Assembly: GCF_023283985.1 (NCBI RefSeq)
Contig: NZ_JAKIKU010000003.1
Span: forward strand, 1-64,000
Origin: Shewanella electrodiphila
Lineage (GTDB): Bacteria > Pseudomonadota > Gammaproteobacteria > Enterobacterales > Shewanellaceae
Length of the DNA: 64,000 nucleotides
Direction: 5' to 3'
The translations under genes were made by a program, and so were the position numbers. Below, one piece after another: positions 9,158-16,358 of the stretch (position 1 is its first letter; each line of letters opens with the position of its first letter). The notes below the pieces were generated by a model. It saw only the letters and a list, made by a program, of their open reading frames with translations, did not search any database and had not been told where the DNA came from.

Positions 9158-9709
9158 CTAGCTGGCACTTGAAGCTTTAATTGCATTGTCTTTTCCTGCT
9201 TGAGCGAATGCTTCAATGGCACTTACAATTTTGTTAATGCCTTTCGAACCACCAGCAATAATGCAACCCATTACAAACACTTCAAATAAATCAAACATGA
9301 TTATCTGAACCGATGAGGCATCTCCAAAATCAAACATTCCTGTAAATACCCTAATGCCAATAATTGCCATTAAAGCTCCAGTGATAAACCCGACCATTGC
9401 AGACTGCCTTCTCGTGACATCCCTAAACTCTAGGAGCTCAGCTTCTAGTATATGAACGTTATCGGTACCTGCTTTTTTAGCCTTACTGATTTCAGCTAAT
9501 AACACCTTACTTTTCTTGGATCGAAATAAAAGGTTGTAGAATTCAATTATTCGTTCTGCAATTAATGTTAGAAATAACAACCTCATTATTAGCACTAAAT
9601 AGTCTTCAGGCTCTGTGTACTCCACCCACGTTAAGCCATGACCGAAATCAAAATAGATACCTATAAGTGGAACAACTGCTGCGGTCAGAAAAATAAATTT
9701 ATGATTCAT
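9158..9709 (-). CDS. membrane protein with a central cytoplasmic helix region
   Basis: From the ATG at 9709 the product has 183 residues; AGAGG lies upstream of it, and the start overlaps the nuclease gene by 11 bases, which implies coupling. Hydrophobic segments lie near residues 6-22, 38-58, 104-125 and 134-155, with a charged helix (SKKSKVLLAEISKAKKAG) between the second and third. An upstream in-frame ATG at 9745 is less likely. The family is unknown. Confidence 0.65.
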   Translation of the reverse strand: MNHKFIFLTAAVVPLIGIYFDFGHGLTWVEYTEPEDYLVLIMRLLFLTLIAERIIEFYNLLFRSKKSKVLLAEISKAKKAGTDNVHILEAELLEFRDVTRRQSAMVGFITGALMAIIGIRVFTGMFDFGDASSVQIIMFDLFEVFVMGCIIAGGSKGINKIVSAIEAFAQAGKDNAIKASSAS

Positions 9710-10472
9710 AAAACTTGCACCTCTTTGAATATGTAAAAGGTTCACCTAAAGTCACCGTGATATCCCTTAGTAACTCTTTGGATTTTCGTATTTTGACTCG
9801 TTCCATTAGCTTTTCATGACTGACTTCGTAGTGAACAAGGTTCGAACTCCTAGCACTACCGTCATTAGGTAAAATCCATGCAGAGTAAAATTCTTTTCCA
9901 TTAGAATTAACTCCAGATAATAATCGCCAAAAATAATCTGGAGTTTCAACCCCATGGCTGTTAACAAAGTGGTCATTGGAACTATCATTGCCCCATATGA
10001 CCCCACCCAAAGTAGTCACTGGAAATAAGTCTCTATAACATTCAATGAGCTCTTCAGTTCTTTTCCACGCTCCGCGATTTAAAGCTACGGTCTGAGGGAG
10101 GACGTTGGCCATAAAGTTAGCTTCTTTAAGTAATGCCTTGCTTGAATCAAAGTGATTTGCCGCAGCTAAATGCCCTCTATCATAAGATAACTCTGTATTT
10201 TTATTGATGAGGCGATAGGGGGTTCGGGAGAGTTGTTTACAGTGGGAGGGCATATTTAAGTCTTCATAGAAACTTCCATAGCGTGTTTTATTGCCAGTAT
10301 CAGAGTCAATAACGTAATTAAATGCAAAAGAAGCCTTTCTGTTGCAATCTATGTAAAGGGTATATTTTTGGTATTTAGCAATATATACCTGTACAGGAAT
10401 ATTATGAGTAGCCTCAACTAAATTATTAAAAGTATAGATATAAACCAAAATTAATAACATTAAATTTCGCAT
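9699..10472 (-). CDS. secreted DNA/RNA non-specific endonuclease (DRGH type)
   Basis: The 257-residue protein carries an N-terminal signal sequence (about residues 1-21). It has the beta-beta-alpha metal nuclease motif DRGH at 98-101, followed by N123, N132, W136 and E140 in the spacing seen in the Serratia NucA family (PF01223). Such enzymes cut DNA and RNA without sequence specificity using Mg2+. Export implies action in the periplasm or outside the cell. It is first in a unit with the 183- and 936-residue genes. No dedicated inhibitor is recognised next to it. Confidence 0.85.
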   Translation of the reverse strand: MRNLMLLILVYIYTFNNLVEATHNIPVQVYIAKYQKYTLYIDCNRKASFAFNYVIDSDTGNKTRYGSFYEDLNMPSHCKQLSRTPYRLINKNTELSYDRGHLAAANHFDSSKALLKEANFMANVLPQTVALNRGAWKRTEELIECYRDLFPVTTLGGVIWGNDSSNDHFVNSHGVETPDYFWRLLSGVNSNGKEFYSAWILPNDGSARSSNLVHYEVSHEKLMERVKIRKSKELLRDITVTLGEPFTYSKRCKFYES

Positions 10473-10752
10473 GAAAATCCCTGTCTACTTTCTTGTATTA
10501 CAGACTTATCCCAATGACGATGTTTTATAATAGTCAATTTACAAAAAATAACCAGATTACATTTTAATTAAAAACTTTTTAACGCCATAAATTAAGTCAT
10601 AGGTATTATTGAATCAGTCGCGGCCTTAATTTATAGTCGGATTACTTAAGAGACGAATCTTAAAGTTTGTTTAAATTAATTTTTATTAAATAATGTAAAG
10701 GTTTTTCCGTAAATTACAAAAATATGTTTTTAGGCCTATAAATGGAGAGAAC

Positions 10753-11130
10753 ATGGATAATCCAGAAGCATATATTGCGATGATGGAGTCATGGAGAAGC
10801 TTAGCTTCAGAATTTGCCCAGCTCGCCGTAGCTGCGTTAATACTACCAATCCTTTTTTTGAGAAAAATCATGGGCATACCTGATGGCGAAGGCTTATCAA
10901 GTAAAATCAATAAATGGTTGTATATCTCCTGGGCATTTTTATTTATGTCTATAGGTTTGAGCATGGCCTATCAAAGCACTGCTATTTGTAAAATTGGTTT
11001 TGTTTCCGGACTAGGTACTGGATTTGCTTGTAAATTAAACCCTAACATTGTTTTTACTTCATTTTTTGTTTCATTCGCACTTGGAATTTTTGCATTTATT
11101 ATTGGTGCACTTCAGTCATTAAAGGAATAA
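10753..11130 (+). CDS. small membrane protein, three TM segments
   Basis: The 125-residue product has hydrophobic segments near 21-38, 56-75 and 100-120 and a loop with two cysteines (ICK, FACK). GGAGAG lies just upstream of the ATG. It is divergent from the secreted-nuclease unit and five bases ahead of the next small membrane protein, so the two are probably co-expressed. The family is not recognised. Confidence 0.6.
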   Translation: MDNPEAYIAMMESWRSLASEFAQLAVAALILPILFLRKIMGIPDGEGLSSKINKWLYISWAFLFMSIGLSMAYQSTAICKIGFVSGLGTGFACKLNPNIVFTSFFVSFALGIFAFIIGALQSLKE

Positions 11131-11134
11131 AACA

Positions 11135-11353
11135 ATGACTCAAAATTTAATTGCTAGTTTTCGTTGGTTTTTACTTTCTCAAGTATCATTCTACGTATCT
11201 TGGGTTATCCCTTTTAAAGAAGAAATAGATGATATGTTCAACCTAAATTTTGAAGATAACCTAACCTATATATCGACACTTTTAAGTTTTTTATTTTTAA
11301 TTGTTTCAATATTAAAACTTCATCCTAAAAAACAATCTAAATCGGGCTCTTAA
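11135..11353 (+). CDS. small membrane protein, two TM segments
   Basis: This 72-residue protein starts four bases after the previous stop and has hydrophobic segments near residues 8-26 and 44-62, with a basic C-terminal tail (HPKKQSKSGS). It is best read as the partner of the 125-residue membrane protein. No attC follows, so the pair does not look like an intact cassette. Confidence 0.55.
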   Translation: MTQNLIASFRWFLLSQVSFYVSWVIPFKEEIDDMFNLNFEDNLTYISTLLSFLFLIVSILKLHPKKQSKSGS

Positions 11354-11407
11354 ATAAACCGCCATTTTATGTACTAAAAGAAATTGAATTAATAAAAAGG
11401 AAAACTT

Positions 11408-11491
11408 ATGAAATTTGTAACTTGTAAGAAGTTTGGTTTGGATAATCGGAAGTATACAAAAGTAGAACAAATCGATTTAATCGTAAGGTGA
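11408..11491 (+). CDS. possible 27-residue peptide or gene fragment
   Basis: ATG at 11408 is preceded by AAAAAGG at good spacing and the frame ends in TGA at 11489-11491 (peptide begins MKFVTCKKFGL). It may be the truncated start of a longer gene, because the fic-operator repeat begins 16 bases later. Confidence 0.25.
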   Translation: MKFVTCKKFGLDNRKYTKVEQIDLIVR

Positions 11492-11506
11492 CGCAGTCAA
11501 GTAAAT

Positions 11507-11638
11507 CCTGCCATTTTATGTATAAAACCTTCTTATATCGACATAAATAGATAGTTCAGTGAACTTATGTCGATTCAATCGACATGTAAAGCAATCATGT
11601 TTAAAAAACTAAAACTAATCGACATATATTGCGATAAA
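11507..11638 (+). repeat. fic-type operator repeat, copy 1
   Basis: This ~130-bp block also occurs at 15983-16114. It contains ATCGACATAA and TTATGTCGAT as an inverted pair, plus two further ATCGACATA copies. In copy 2 the block leads into the first codons of a fic gene. Here the matching start reads ATAAAATGGCAGG, so the ATG is lost and the coding part stops after a few codons. It is a leftover promoter/operator. Confidence 0.65.
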
Positions 11639-11687
11639 TAGGTGATTATGTCGTTGGCATCAACATGTTTTTTTGTCCAATAATACA

Positions 11688-11772
11688 TTACAACAAATAC
11701 TTACAAGTAATAGCTTGAAGAAAAGACTTACAATAAAGCAGGAGGTTATCCTGCTGCTAATTAATAAGCTGT
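11688..11772 (+). repeat. repeat R2, copy 1 (cassette leader)
   Basis: About 85 bp nearly identical to 29723-29807, with weaker similarity extending some 20 bp further upstream. It contains a perfect hairpin, AGCAGGA-GGTTA-TCCTGCT (11737-11755), and lies just before the first gene of a cassette segment in both places. Confidence 0.75.
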
Positions 11773-11795
11773 AATACGTATATTAAGGAATTAAA

Positions 11796-12122
11796 ATGGA
11801 TTTGGAGAGAGCGGGAAAAATTACAAGTATGCTAGCTATTGTTATTCCGATTGTTTTAGGGGGAGTAACATACGCAATAGATTTGAATAATACGCGGATA
11901 AATAACAACTTTAAAAATTTCCACGACTTAATAGCTGAGATATATGATGGTGGTAGAAAAGGTTACTCAGGTTCGCAAAGAGCGCTAATTTATGAGTTAA
12001 CTAACTTTCCAGAATATATTGATTTTACGTGTAGAGAGTTACCTCGTATGAAAGAAACTTTTACAAATGCTAAAACAGATAACGAAATTGATTCAGTTTT
12101 CAAAATGTTAAAATGTAGCTAA
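11796..12122 (+). CDS. cassette protein with one N-terminal TM segment
   Basis: The 108-residue protein has a single hydrophobic stretch near residues 8-27 (IVIPIVLGGVTYAID) followed by a soluble region with two cysteines. AAGGAA precedes the ATG. A truncated attC follows the stop and repeat R2 precedes it, so it was once a mobile cassette. The family is not recognised. Confidence 0.62.
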   Translation: MDLERAGKITSMLAIVIPIVLGGVTYAIDLNNTRINNNFKNFHDLIAEIYDGGRKGYSGSQRALIYELTNFPEYIDFTCRELPRMKETFTNAKTDNEIDSVFKMLKCS

Positions 12123-12129
12123 ATACGTA

Positions 12130-12203
12130 TAACAAGTTACTCAAAAGGACGCAAAACGCTTGGCTTGTTCTCCTTCGTCGCCAATTATAGCCAAGCTTTT
12201 ATG
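12130..12203 (+). repeat. attC site 5, right end lost
   Basis: It starts TAACAAG and shows the inner arms CTTGGCT/AGCCAAG, but after CTTTTATG it runs into unrelated sequence and the GCGTTA end is missing. Compare the complete relative at 31161. Recombination at this site should be impaired. Confidence 0.75.
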
Positions 12204-12335
12204 TTTAGTGGTTTAGCAAAACTGGCCTCTACTTTGAAGTCAATTAATGTGTTTGGCATAGGATAAGTTATCAGAAAGTTCAGCTGCACTTATTCATCGT
12301 AACTAGCTTTTGTCCAATTACGTGTTAACTGCTTG

Positions 12336-12377
12336 ACATGACTAAGTTCAATATATGAATATTGAACTTAGTCATGT
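12336..12377. promoter_or_regulatory. 19-bp perfect palindrome with 4-base spacer
   Basis: The left arm ACATGACTAAGTTCAATAT and its exact complement are separated by ATGA. The length and perfection suggest an operator or two abutted transposon ends rather than chance. It lies 229 bp before the DUF3883 gene. Confidence 0.6.
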
Positions 12378-12481
12378 TATCTTCTCATATGATGCTCTTG
12401 GTTATTTGATCGCAATTTTGCGAGCGACTTCCTGAGACCCTTCTTCAATAAAAATTCCTTGTTACTCTCTAGTAGTTAACT

Positions 12482-12504
12482 TTGAATAACAGTATGTTAT
12501 TCAA
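12482..12504. promoter_or_regulatory. 9-bp inverted repeat upstream of the DUF3883 gene
   Basis: The arms TTGAATAAC and GTTATTCAA flank AGTAT about 100 bp before the start codon. The position fits a repressor or activator site for that gene. It shares the TTGAA core with the larger palindrome upstream. Confidence 0.45.
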
Positions 12505-12605
12505 TGGTGATTTATATACTGAGTGTTTTCATCGTCAATGCAAGACGCACATAAGCAAAATTAGATAATTACAAAATCAAAATATTTTCTAAGGGAAGAA
12601 CGTCG

Positions 12606-13754
12606 ATGCGAAAGCTTAAAAAGAGTGAACTAAAGCATTTTTCAGAGAATTATAATACAGACAGGGAATTGGCAGCCTTGAATCAGCGGGAAAACTTCAT
12701 AAGGGCGTATCCGTCTGATGAGTTGGTTGATATAAAACTCGCCGAATATGTCATTGGGCGAAAGGATATAAACGAGATAGAAACGTTCTGTTATCTCGTT
12801 GAGGTTGGAACAAGGAGTTGGGCAAGAATCACCGGATCAACAGCATATAAATTTGGTATATATTTCGGCCAAACAAAAACTGATACAACCAAAATGTATC
12901 GCTTTACCAAGAAGTATGGCGATACCAAGATGAAAGCCTTTAATGCCGTAAAAGCATCTTTGCTAGAGCTTATTGAAAGTGCTCAAAACAATGATTACGC
13001 AGCAATCGACTGTAACTTGTTATCGCAAATGTTCAAAGCGAAGATCATTTCTCTGTATTTCCCCGAGAAGTTCATTAATATTTGCAGTAAAGATCATACA
13101 CTTCTGTTGGCAGAAGAGTTGAAACTAGAGGCCAATCTGGCTGTCAGTGAATATCAACACCTCCTATATGACTTTAAACTTCAAAACCCCATCACAGAGT
13201 CTTGGTCGAATACCAAGTTTATGTCTTTTTTGTACTCGAAATTCATTAGGAGTAATCTTGATGAAGTTTCTCGAAAGAAGCTGAAAAAGGCTGTGCGTAA
13301 CCACCCTGAAGTTAATTACCCAGACAAGAATGATGCTAATGATAAGATTGGCAAGAACAGTGAAAAATTTGCTCTGAAATGGGAAAAGGAAAGGTTGAGA
13401 GAATTAGGACTTACTGAATTAGCCGGTAAAATTGAGGACATGACTAAAAGGCCTGGATATGGATATGATTTCTTGTCATTCAATGTTGACGGTTCAAAAC
13501 GCTATATTGAGGTCAAGACCTTAAGACAACTTCCAAATAAAGAGGGTTGTAGTTTTCATTTATCATCAAATGAGCTGGCTAAGTCAACATCCCCTGAACT
13601 CAAAGATAATTATTACTTCTACTTAGTTTCCGTAGAAAAGGGAACTGAAGTTCTCCCCGTTCCAGTAAGGCTTGATGCTTTCCTTGCAGAAGAGGTTCAT
13701 CAGGCATCTATCAAGAAGCCTACTTCTTACGTTGTTTCGATGGAATATGAGTAA
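12606..13754 (+). CDS. DUF3883 (NOV_C) protein, likely nuclease-like restriction factor
   Basis: The C-terminal part of this 382-residue protein (about 265-365) matches the DUF3883/NOV C-terminal family: GYGYDFLSF is followed by YIEVKTL, the acidic and E-x-K pattern of PD-(D/E)XK-like folds. Residues 70-200 (FGIYFGQTK, then a helical part) resemble N-terminal modules found with McrB-like restriction ATPases. DUF3883 proteins are common in defence islands, and the neighbours (TIR, SIR2, helicase) agree. Function as a restriction nuclease is inferred. It stands between a broken attC and an IS3 fragment. Confidence 0.6.
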   Translation: MRKLKKSELKHFSENYNTDRELAALNQRENFIRAYPSDELVDIKLAEYVIGRKDINEIETFCYLVEVGTRSWARITGSTAYKFGIYFGQTKTDTTKMYRFTKKYGDTKMKAFNAVKASLLELIESAQNNDYAAIDCNLLSQMFKAKIISLYFPEKFINICSKDHTLLLAEELKLEANLAVSEYQHLLYDFKLQNPITESWSNTKFMSFLYSKFIRSNLDEVSRKKLKKAVRNHPEVNYPDKNDANDKIGKNSEKFALKWEKERLRELGLTELAGKIEDMTKRPGYGYDFLSFNVDGSKRYIEVKTLRQLPNKEGCSFHLSSNELAKSTSPELKDNYYFYLVSVEKGTEVLPVPVRLDAFLAEEVHQASIKKPTSYVVSMEYE

Positions 13755-13769
13755 ACTATCGTTAATGCT

Positions 13770-13863
13770 TTATAGGCGTTACTTCTAAATTTCTAGCAGC
13801 TTCTGCAATACTGTAATTTTGCTCTCTAACTAATGCGATAGCATCAAGTTTGAATTCTTTTGA
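13770..13863 (-). pseudogene. IS3-family OrfA fragment
   Basis: Read on the minus strand this encodes SKEFKLDAIALVREQ followed by NYSIAEAARNLEVTP, the helix-turn-helix start of IS3-family OrfA transposases. It ends in a stop soon after and no other part of the element is nearby. The insertion probably removed the 5' end of the TIR gene to its right. Confidence 0.7.
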
Positions 13864-13965
13864 ATTGGATATATAACTGACATTAGATTACGCAGTGCTT
13901 CTGTTGTTATATGTTTTGAATTTGATCCCATTCTTCCAGCACTTCCAATAGGCGCTATTGAAGCA

Positions 13966-14577
13966 ATGCGGGTAGATATTGATCTAGGTCGATGGGAGTT
14001 ATCTAGAACTCACTGGGCTGTAAAGGACGAACCTATTTTTGATATTCTTATGCGCCATGGCTACCTAAATCGTCAACAAGTAGAAGCATCACAGAAATTA
14101 AGAATCCCAGAGCCTGCAGTATTACCACCACAAACAGTTGATGATAGCTTTAATAATTCACAGGTGTTCATAGTTCATGGGCACGATGAAATCGCAAAGC
14201 TTGACGTCGCCAATTTTGTAACGAGTCTTAGTCTAGAACCAATCATCCTTCATATGCAAGCTAGCTCAGGAATGACGATAATCGAAAAAATTGAGCGTTA
14301 CTCAAATGTTGGGTTTGGTATTGTCCTATACACGCCATGTGATGTTGGGCAGAAAGTTGGAGACTTAACTGGGCAACACAGAGCTCGCCAAAATGTCGTT
14401 TTTGAGCATGGCTATCTCATTGGTAAGTTGGGTCGCCCTAGGGTGAGTGCCTTGGTAAAAGGCGCAGTTGAAACTCCTAATGATATTAGTGGAGTCGTGT
14501 ATGTTGCTATGGATTCAGAAGACAATTGGCAAGAACAGTTAAAGATAGAAATGCGTGGCGCTGGATACCATGTATAA
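13966..14577 (+). CDS. TIR-like (PF10137 type) nucleotide-binding protein, probably 5'-truncated
   Basis: Residues 67-75 (VFIVHGHDE) begin a TIR-like domain of the kind found in CBASS/Pycsar and related NADase effectors, ending with NVVFEHG (Glu147, the likely catalytic position) and IGKLGR. The first 25 residues (DLGRWELSRTHWAVKD) look like the inside of a larger N-terminal domain. The frame is open back to a TGA at 13861 without any start codon, right up to an IS3 fragment. I infer that the gene lost its 5' part and may be inactive or expressed short. A decayed attC follows. Confidence 0.65.
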   Translation: MRVDIDLGRWELSRTHWAVKDEPIFDILMRHGYLNRQQVEASQKLRIPEPAVLPPQTVDDSFNNSQVFIVHGHDEIAKLDVANFVTSLSLEPIILHMQASSGMTIIEKIERYSNVGFGIVLYTPCDVGQKVGDLTGQHRARQNVVFEHGYLIGKLGRPRVSALVKGAVETPNDISGVVYVAMDSEDNWQEQLKIEMRGAGYHV

Positions 14578-14580
14578 ATC

Positions 14581-14610
14581 TAACAAACGCATTTGCGGCT
14601 GGTTTTACCA
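14581..14610 (+). repeat. decayed attC start after the TIR gene
   Basis: TAACAAACGCATTTGCGG follows the TIR stop, matching the left end of an attC. The remainder is missing and the SIR2 gene starts 21 bases further on. It suggests the two genes came from separate cassettes that became fused. Confidence 0.4.
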
Positions 14611-14630
14611 TTTAAGAAAGTTGGTCAGGT

Positions 14631-15782
14631 ATGAATAATATTGGATATAGAATTTTTGTAGTTGGTGCAGGATTTTCTGTACCTGCGGGTTTGCCGACGG
14701 CGCCAGAGTTATATGGTTTAGTTAAATCTCGTATTGAGTCTGTGCATGGCACTGACACTAAATTTCACCGTTCACTTGATGAGTTCATTGATTATAAACA
14801 ATCAACTTGTAATGTTAATACCACACACGATGATGTGGATTTAGAAGAATTTATGTCATTTTTGGATATAGAGCATTACTTATGGCTAGAGGGAAGTGAC
14901 ACATTCAGTTCGCAAGGGAATGGAGCTCAGTTGCTAATCAAGAAATTTATTGGGCAAATTATTCATGAACGAACTCCTGATGGTCAAGACCTACCTTCAG
15001 AATACATTGAATTTGCTAAAAACCTAAAATCTACGGATGTAGTTATTACACTAAACTATGATGTCATATTGGAGCGCTCACTTGAATATGTTGGAAAGTC
15101 ATATAGGCTCTTCCCGCATCGTTTCAGCTCGACGAGCGATCACGGAGGAACGGTCGGTAATGACAATGACGAAGTTGTTATATTAAAACTTCACGGCTCC
15201 CTAGATTGGTTTACTAAAGAAGACTACCTAAAAACTATTACCTCGTACAGAAAACAGAATTTCCATCAATTACCAACAGACCCTATTTTTAACAATAATG
15301 ATAAGTATGGACCAATTCCTCTAGTTGATGGTCCTAGAGTTGGGGATGACCCACTTGAATTTGTACATCGTGTTACCAATTTGGATTTGTTTTATTCAAA
15401 TTATAATCCACCGGGTGTGCCAATGATCTTGTCGCCTTCACATATGAAAATTGTGTATGCAAACCCGTTTATAAGCTTTTGGCATGGGTTAGGAAAATCG
15501 GGAGGTTTCAATTTTGGAATTAATATCGTAGGTTTTTCATTACCTGAACATGATGATTATCTTCGTGTTTGCTTATATAAAATGATTAAAAATTACCAGT
15601 GCTTTGAATGGGATCTAAAATTGGATGGGGTTACGAAAGACAATGTGAAAATAGTTGACTTTCGGTCTACTGAAGAAGGTATCTCTCAGTTAAAGAAAAC
15701 TTATAGCTTTGTCGATAATAGTAAATTATCTTACTATCTTGATGGTTTTTCTAGCGATGCGGTAAAGTTTTTGTTCGCGTAA
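14631..15782 (+). CDS. SIR2-family protein (probable NAD+-consuming defence effector)
   Basis: The 383-residue protein begins with the NAD-binding GAGFS loop (residues 12-16) and PAGLPTAPEL. It has LNYD near 150 and KLHGSLDW near 188, all hallmarks of the SIR2_2 group. Such proteins (ThsA, DSR1/2 and many cassette-borne relatives) deplete NAD+ during phage infection. No extra sensor domain is obvious, though residues 230-383 are uncharacterised. GGTCAG lies before the ATG. A truncated attC follows the stop. Confidence 0.72.
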   Translation: MNNIGYRIFVVGAGFSVPAGLPTAPELYGLVKSRIESVHGTDTKFHRSLDEFIDYKQSTCNVNTTHDDVDLEEFMSFLDIEHYLWLEGSDTFSSQGNGAQLLIKKFIGQIIHERTPDGQDLPSEYIEFAKNLKSTDVVITLNYDVILERSLEYVGKSYRLFPHRFSSTSDHGGTVGNDNDEVVILKLHGSLDWFTKEDYLKTITSYRKQNFHQLPTDPIFNNNDKYGPIPLVDGPRVGDDPLEFVHRVTNLDLFYSNYNPPGVPMILSPSHMKIVYANPFISFWHGLGKSGGFNFGINIVGFSLPEHDDYLRVCLYKMIKNYQCFEWDLKLDGVTKDNVKIVDFRSTEEGISQLKKTYSFVDNSKLSYYLDGFSSDAVKFLFA

Positions 15783-15790
15783 AAAAGGTA

Positions 15791-15815
15791 TAACAAGAGA
15801 CTATGGCGTCAATAG
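15791..15815 (+). repeat. attC site 6, truncated by an IS110/IS1111 remnant
   Basis: TAACAAGAGACTA begins nine bases after the SIR2 stop but breaks off at the tail of an IS110-type transposase gene. IS1111-attC elements are known to insert into attC sites, so this looks like an old event of that kind. Confidence 0.5.
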
Positions 15816-15821
15816 CTAATT

Positions 15822-15905
15822 TTATGCTTTTGGCGCTTCCCACATGACACCATCCCTTAGCATCGAATTTAGCGTTACAACCATCTTTCTAATACAGGCT
15901 TTGAG
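15822..15905 (-). pseudogene. C-terminal remnant of an IS110/IS1111-family transposase
   Basis: The minus-strand reading KACIRKMVVTLNSMLRDG followed by a Trp and a stop resembles the C-terminus of IS110/IS1111 transposases. It is fused in frame to a fic start, giving a 77-codon chimeric frame with no likely function. Confidence 0.5.
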
Positions 15906-15995
15906 TAAGGGTAAGGTTTTGGCTAACTCCCCACGTTCGTTATCTAGCGGTAGCGGGGGTAAATGGTTGTATGCTTGGTCAGCCTGCCATTTCAT
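15906..15995 (-). pseudogene. 5' fragment of a fic gene
   Basis: The frame starting at 15995 reads MKWQADQAYNHLPPLP and then LKAC, the usual N-terminus of Fic-family AMPylators. Only about 30 codons remain before the IS110 tail. It is preceded (to the right) by the operator-like repeat, which is therefore the fic promoter region. Confidence 0.55.
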
Positions 15996-16114
15996 GTTTA
16001 AACACATTCTTATATCGACATAAATAGATAGTTCAGTGTACTTATGTCGATTCAATCGACATATAAAGCAATCATGTTTATAAAACTCAAATTAATCGAC
16101 ATATATTGCGATAA
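15983..16114 (-). repeat. fic-type operator repeat, copy 2
   Basis: This is the second copy of the block at 11507-11638, in the same orientation. It holds an inverted pair ATCGACATAA/TTATGTCGAT and two more ATCGACATA elements upstream of a fic start codon. The dense, partly palindromic repeats suggest binding by a dimeric regulator. Confidence 0.65.
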
Positions 16115-16358
16115 TCAGCCGATGAAAACTTCTAACATCTATGCAGGTTATCGCTATCCAGCTCAACTTTTTGATACCTCTTGAAACTATTTATAATAAT
16201 TTTAAAAGCAATTGTAATATGCAGAACAATGGTATCGATATTAATATTGTAATATCACTTTATTCACGTCATTAAAATTTCTTAGGTAGCTCGTAAGGCT
16301 CAATTAAATAAATAACTGCTGCCGATGTCATGCTTCACTTTAAATTAGGTTACTAACG

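Larger units (their letters stand above)
12204..12605 (+). other. gene-free stretch upstream of the DUF3883 gene
   Basis: No convincing gene is present. Two strong palindromes stand at 12336-12377 and 12482-12504. On the minus strand near 12395-12450 a short frame reads EEGSQEVARKIAIK, which may be a gene fragment. Confidence 0.5.

Noticed and set aside
15822..16055. Genuine 77-residue protein
   Set aside because: The frame is a chimera of fic promoter DNA, a fic start and an IS110 tail.
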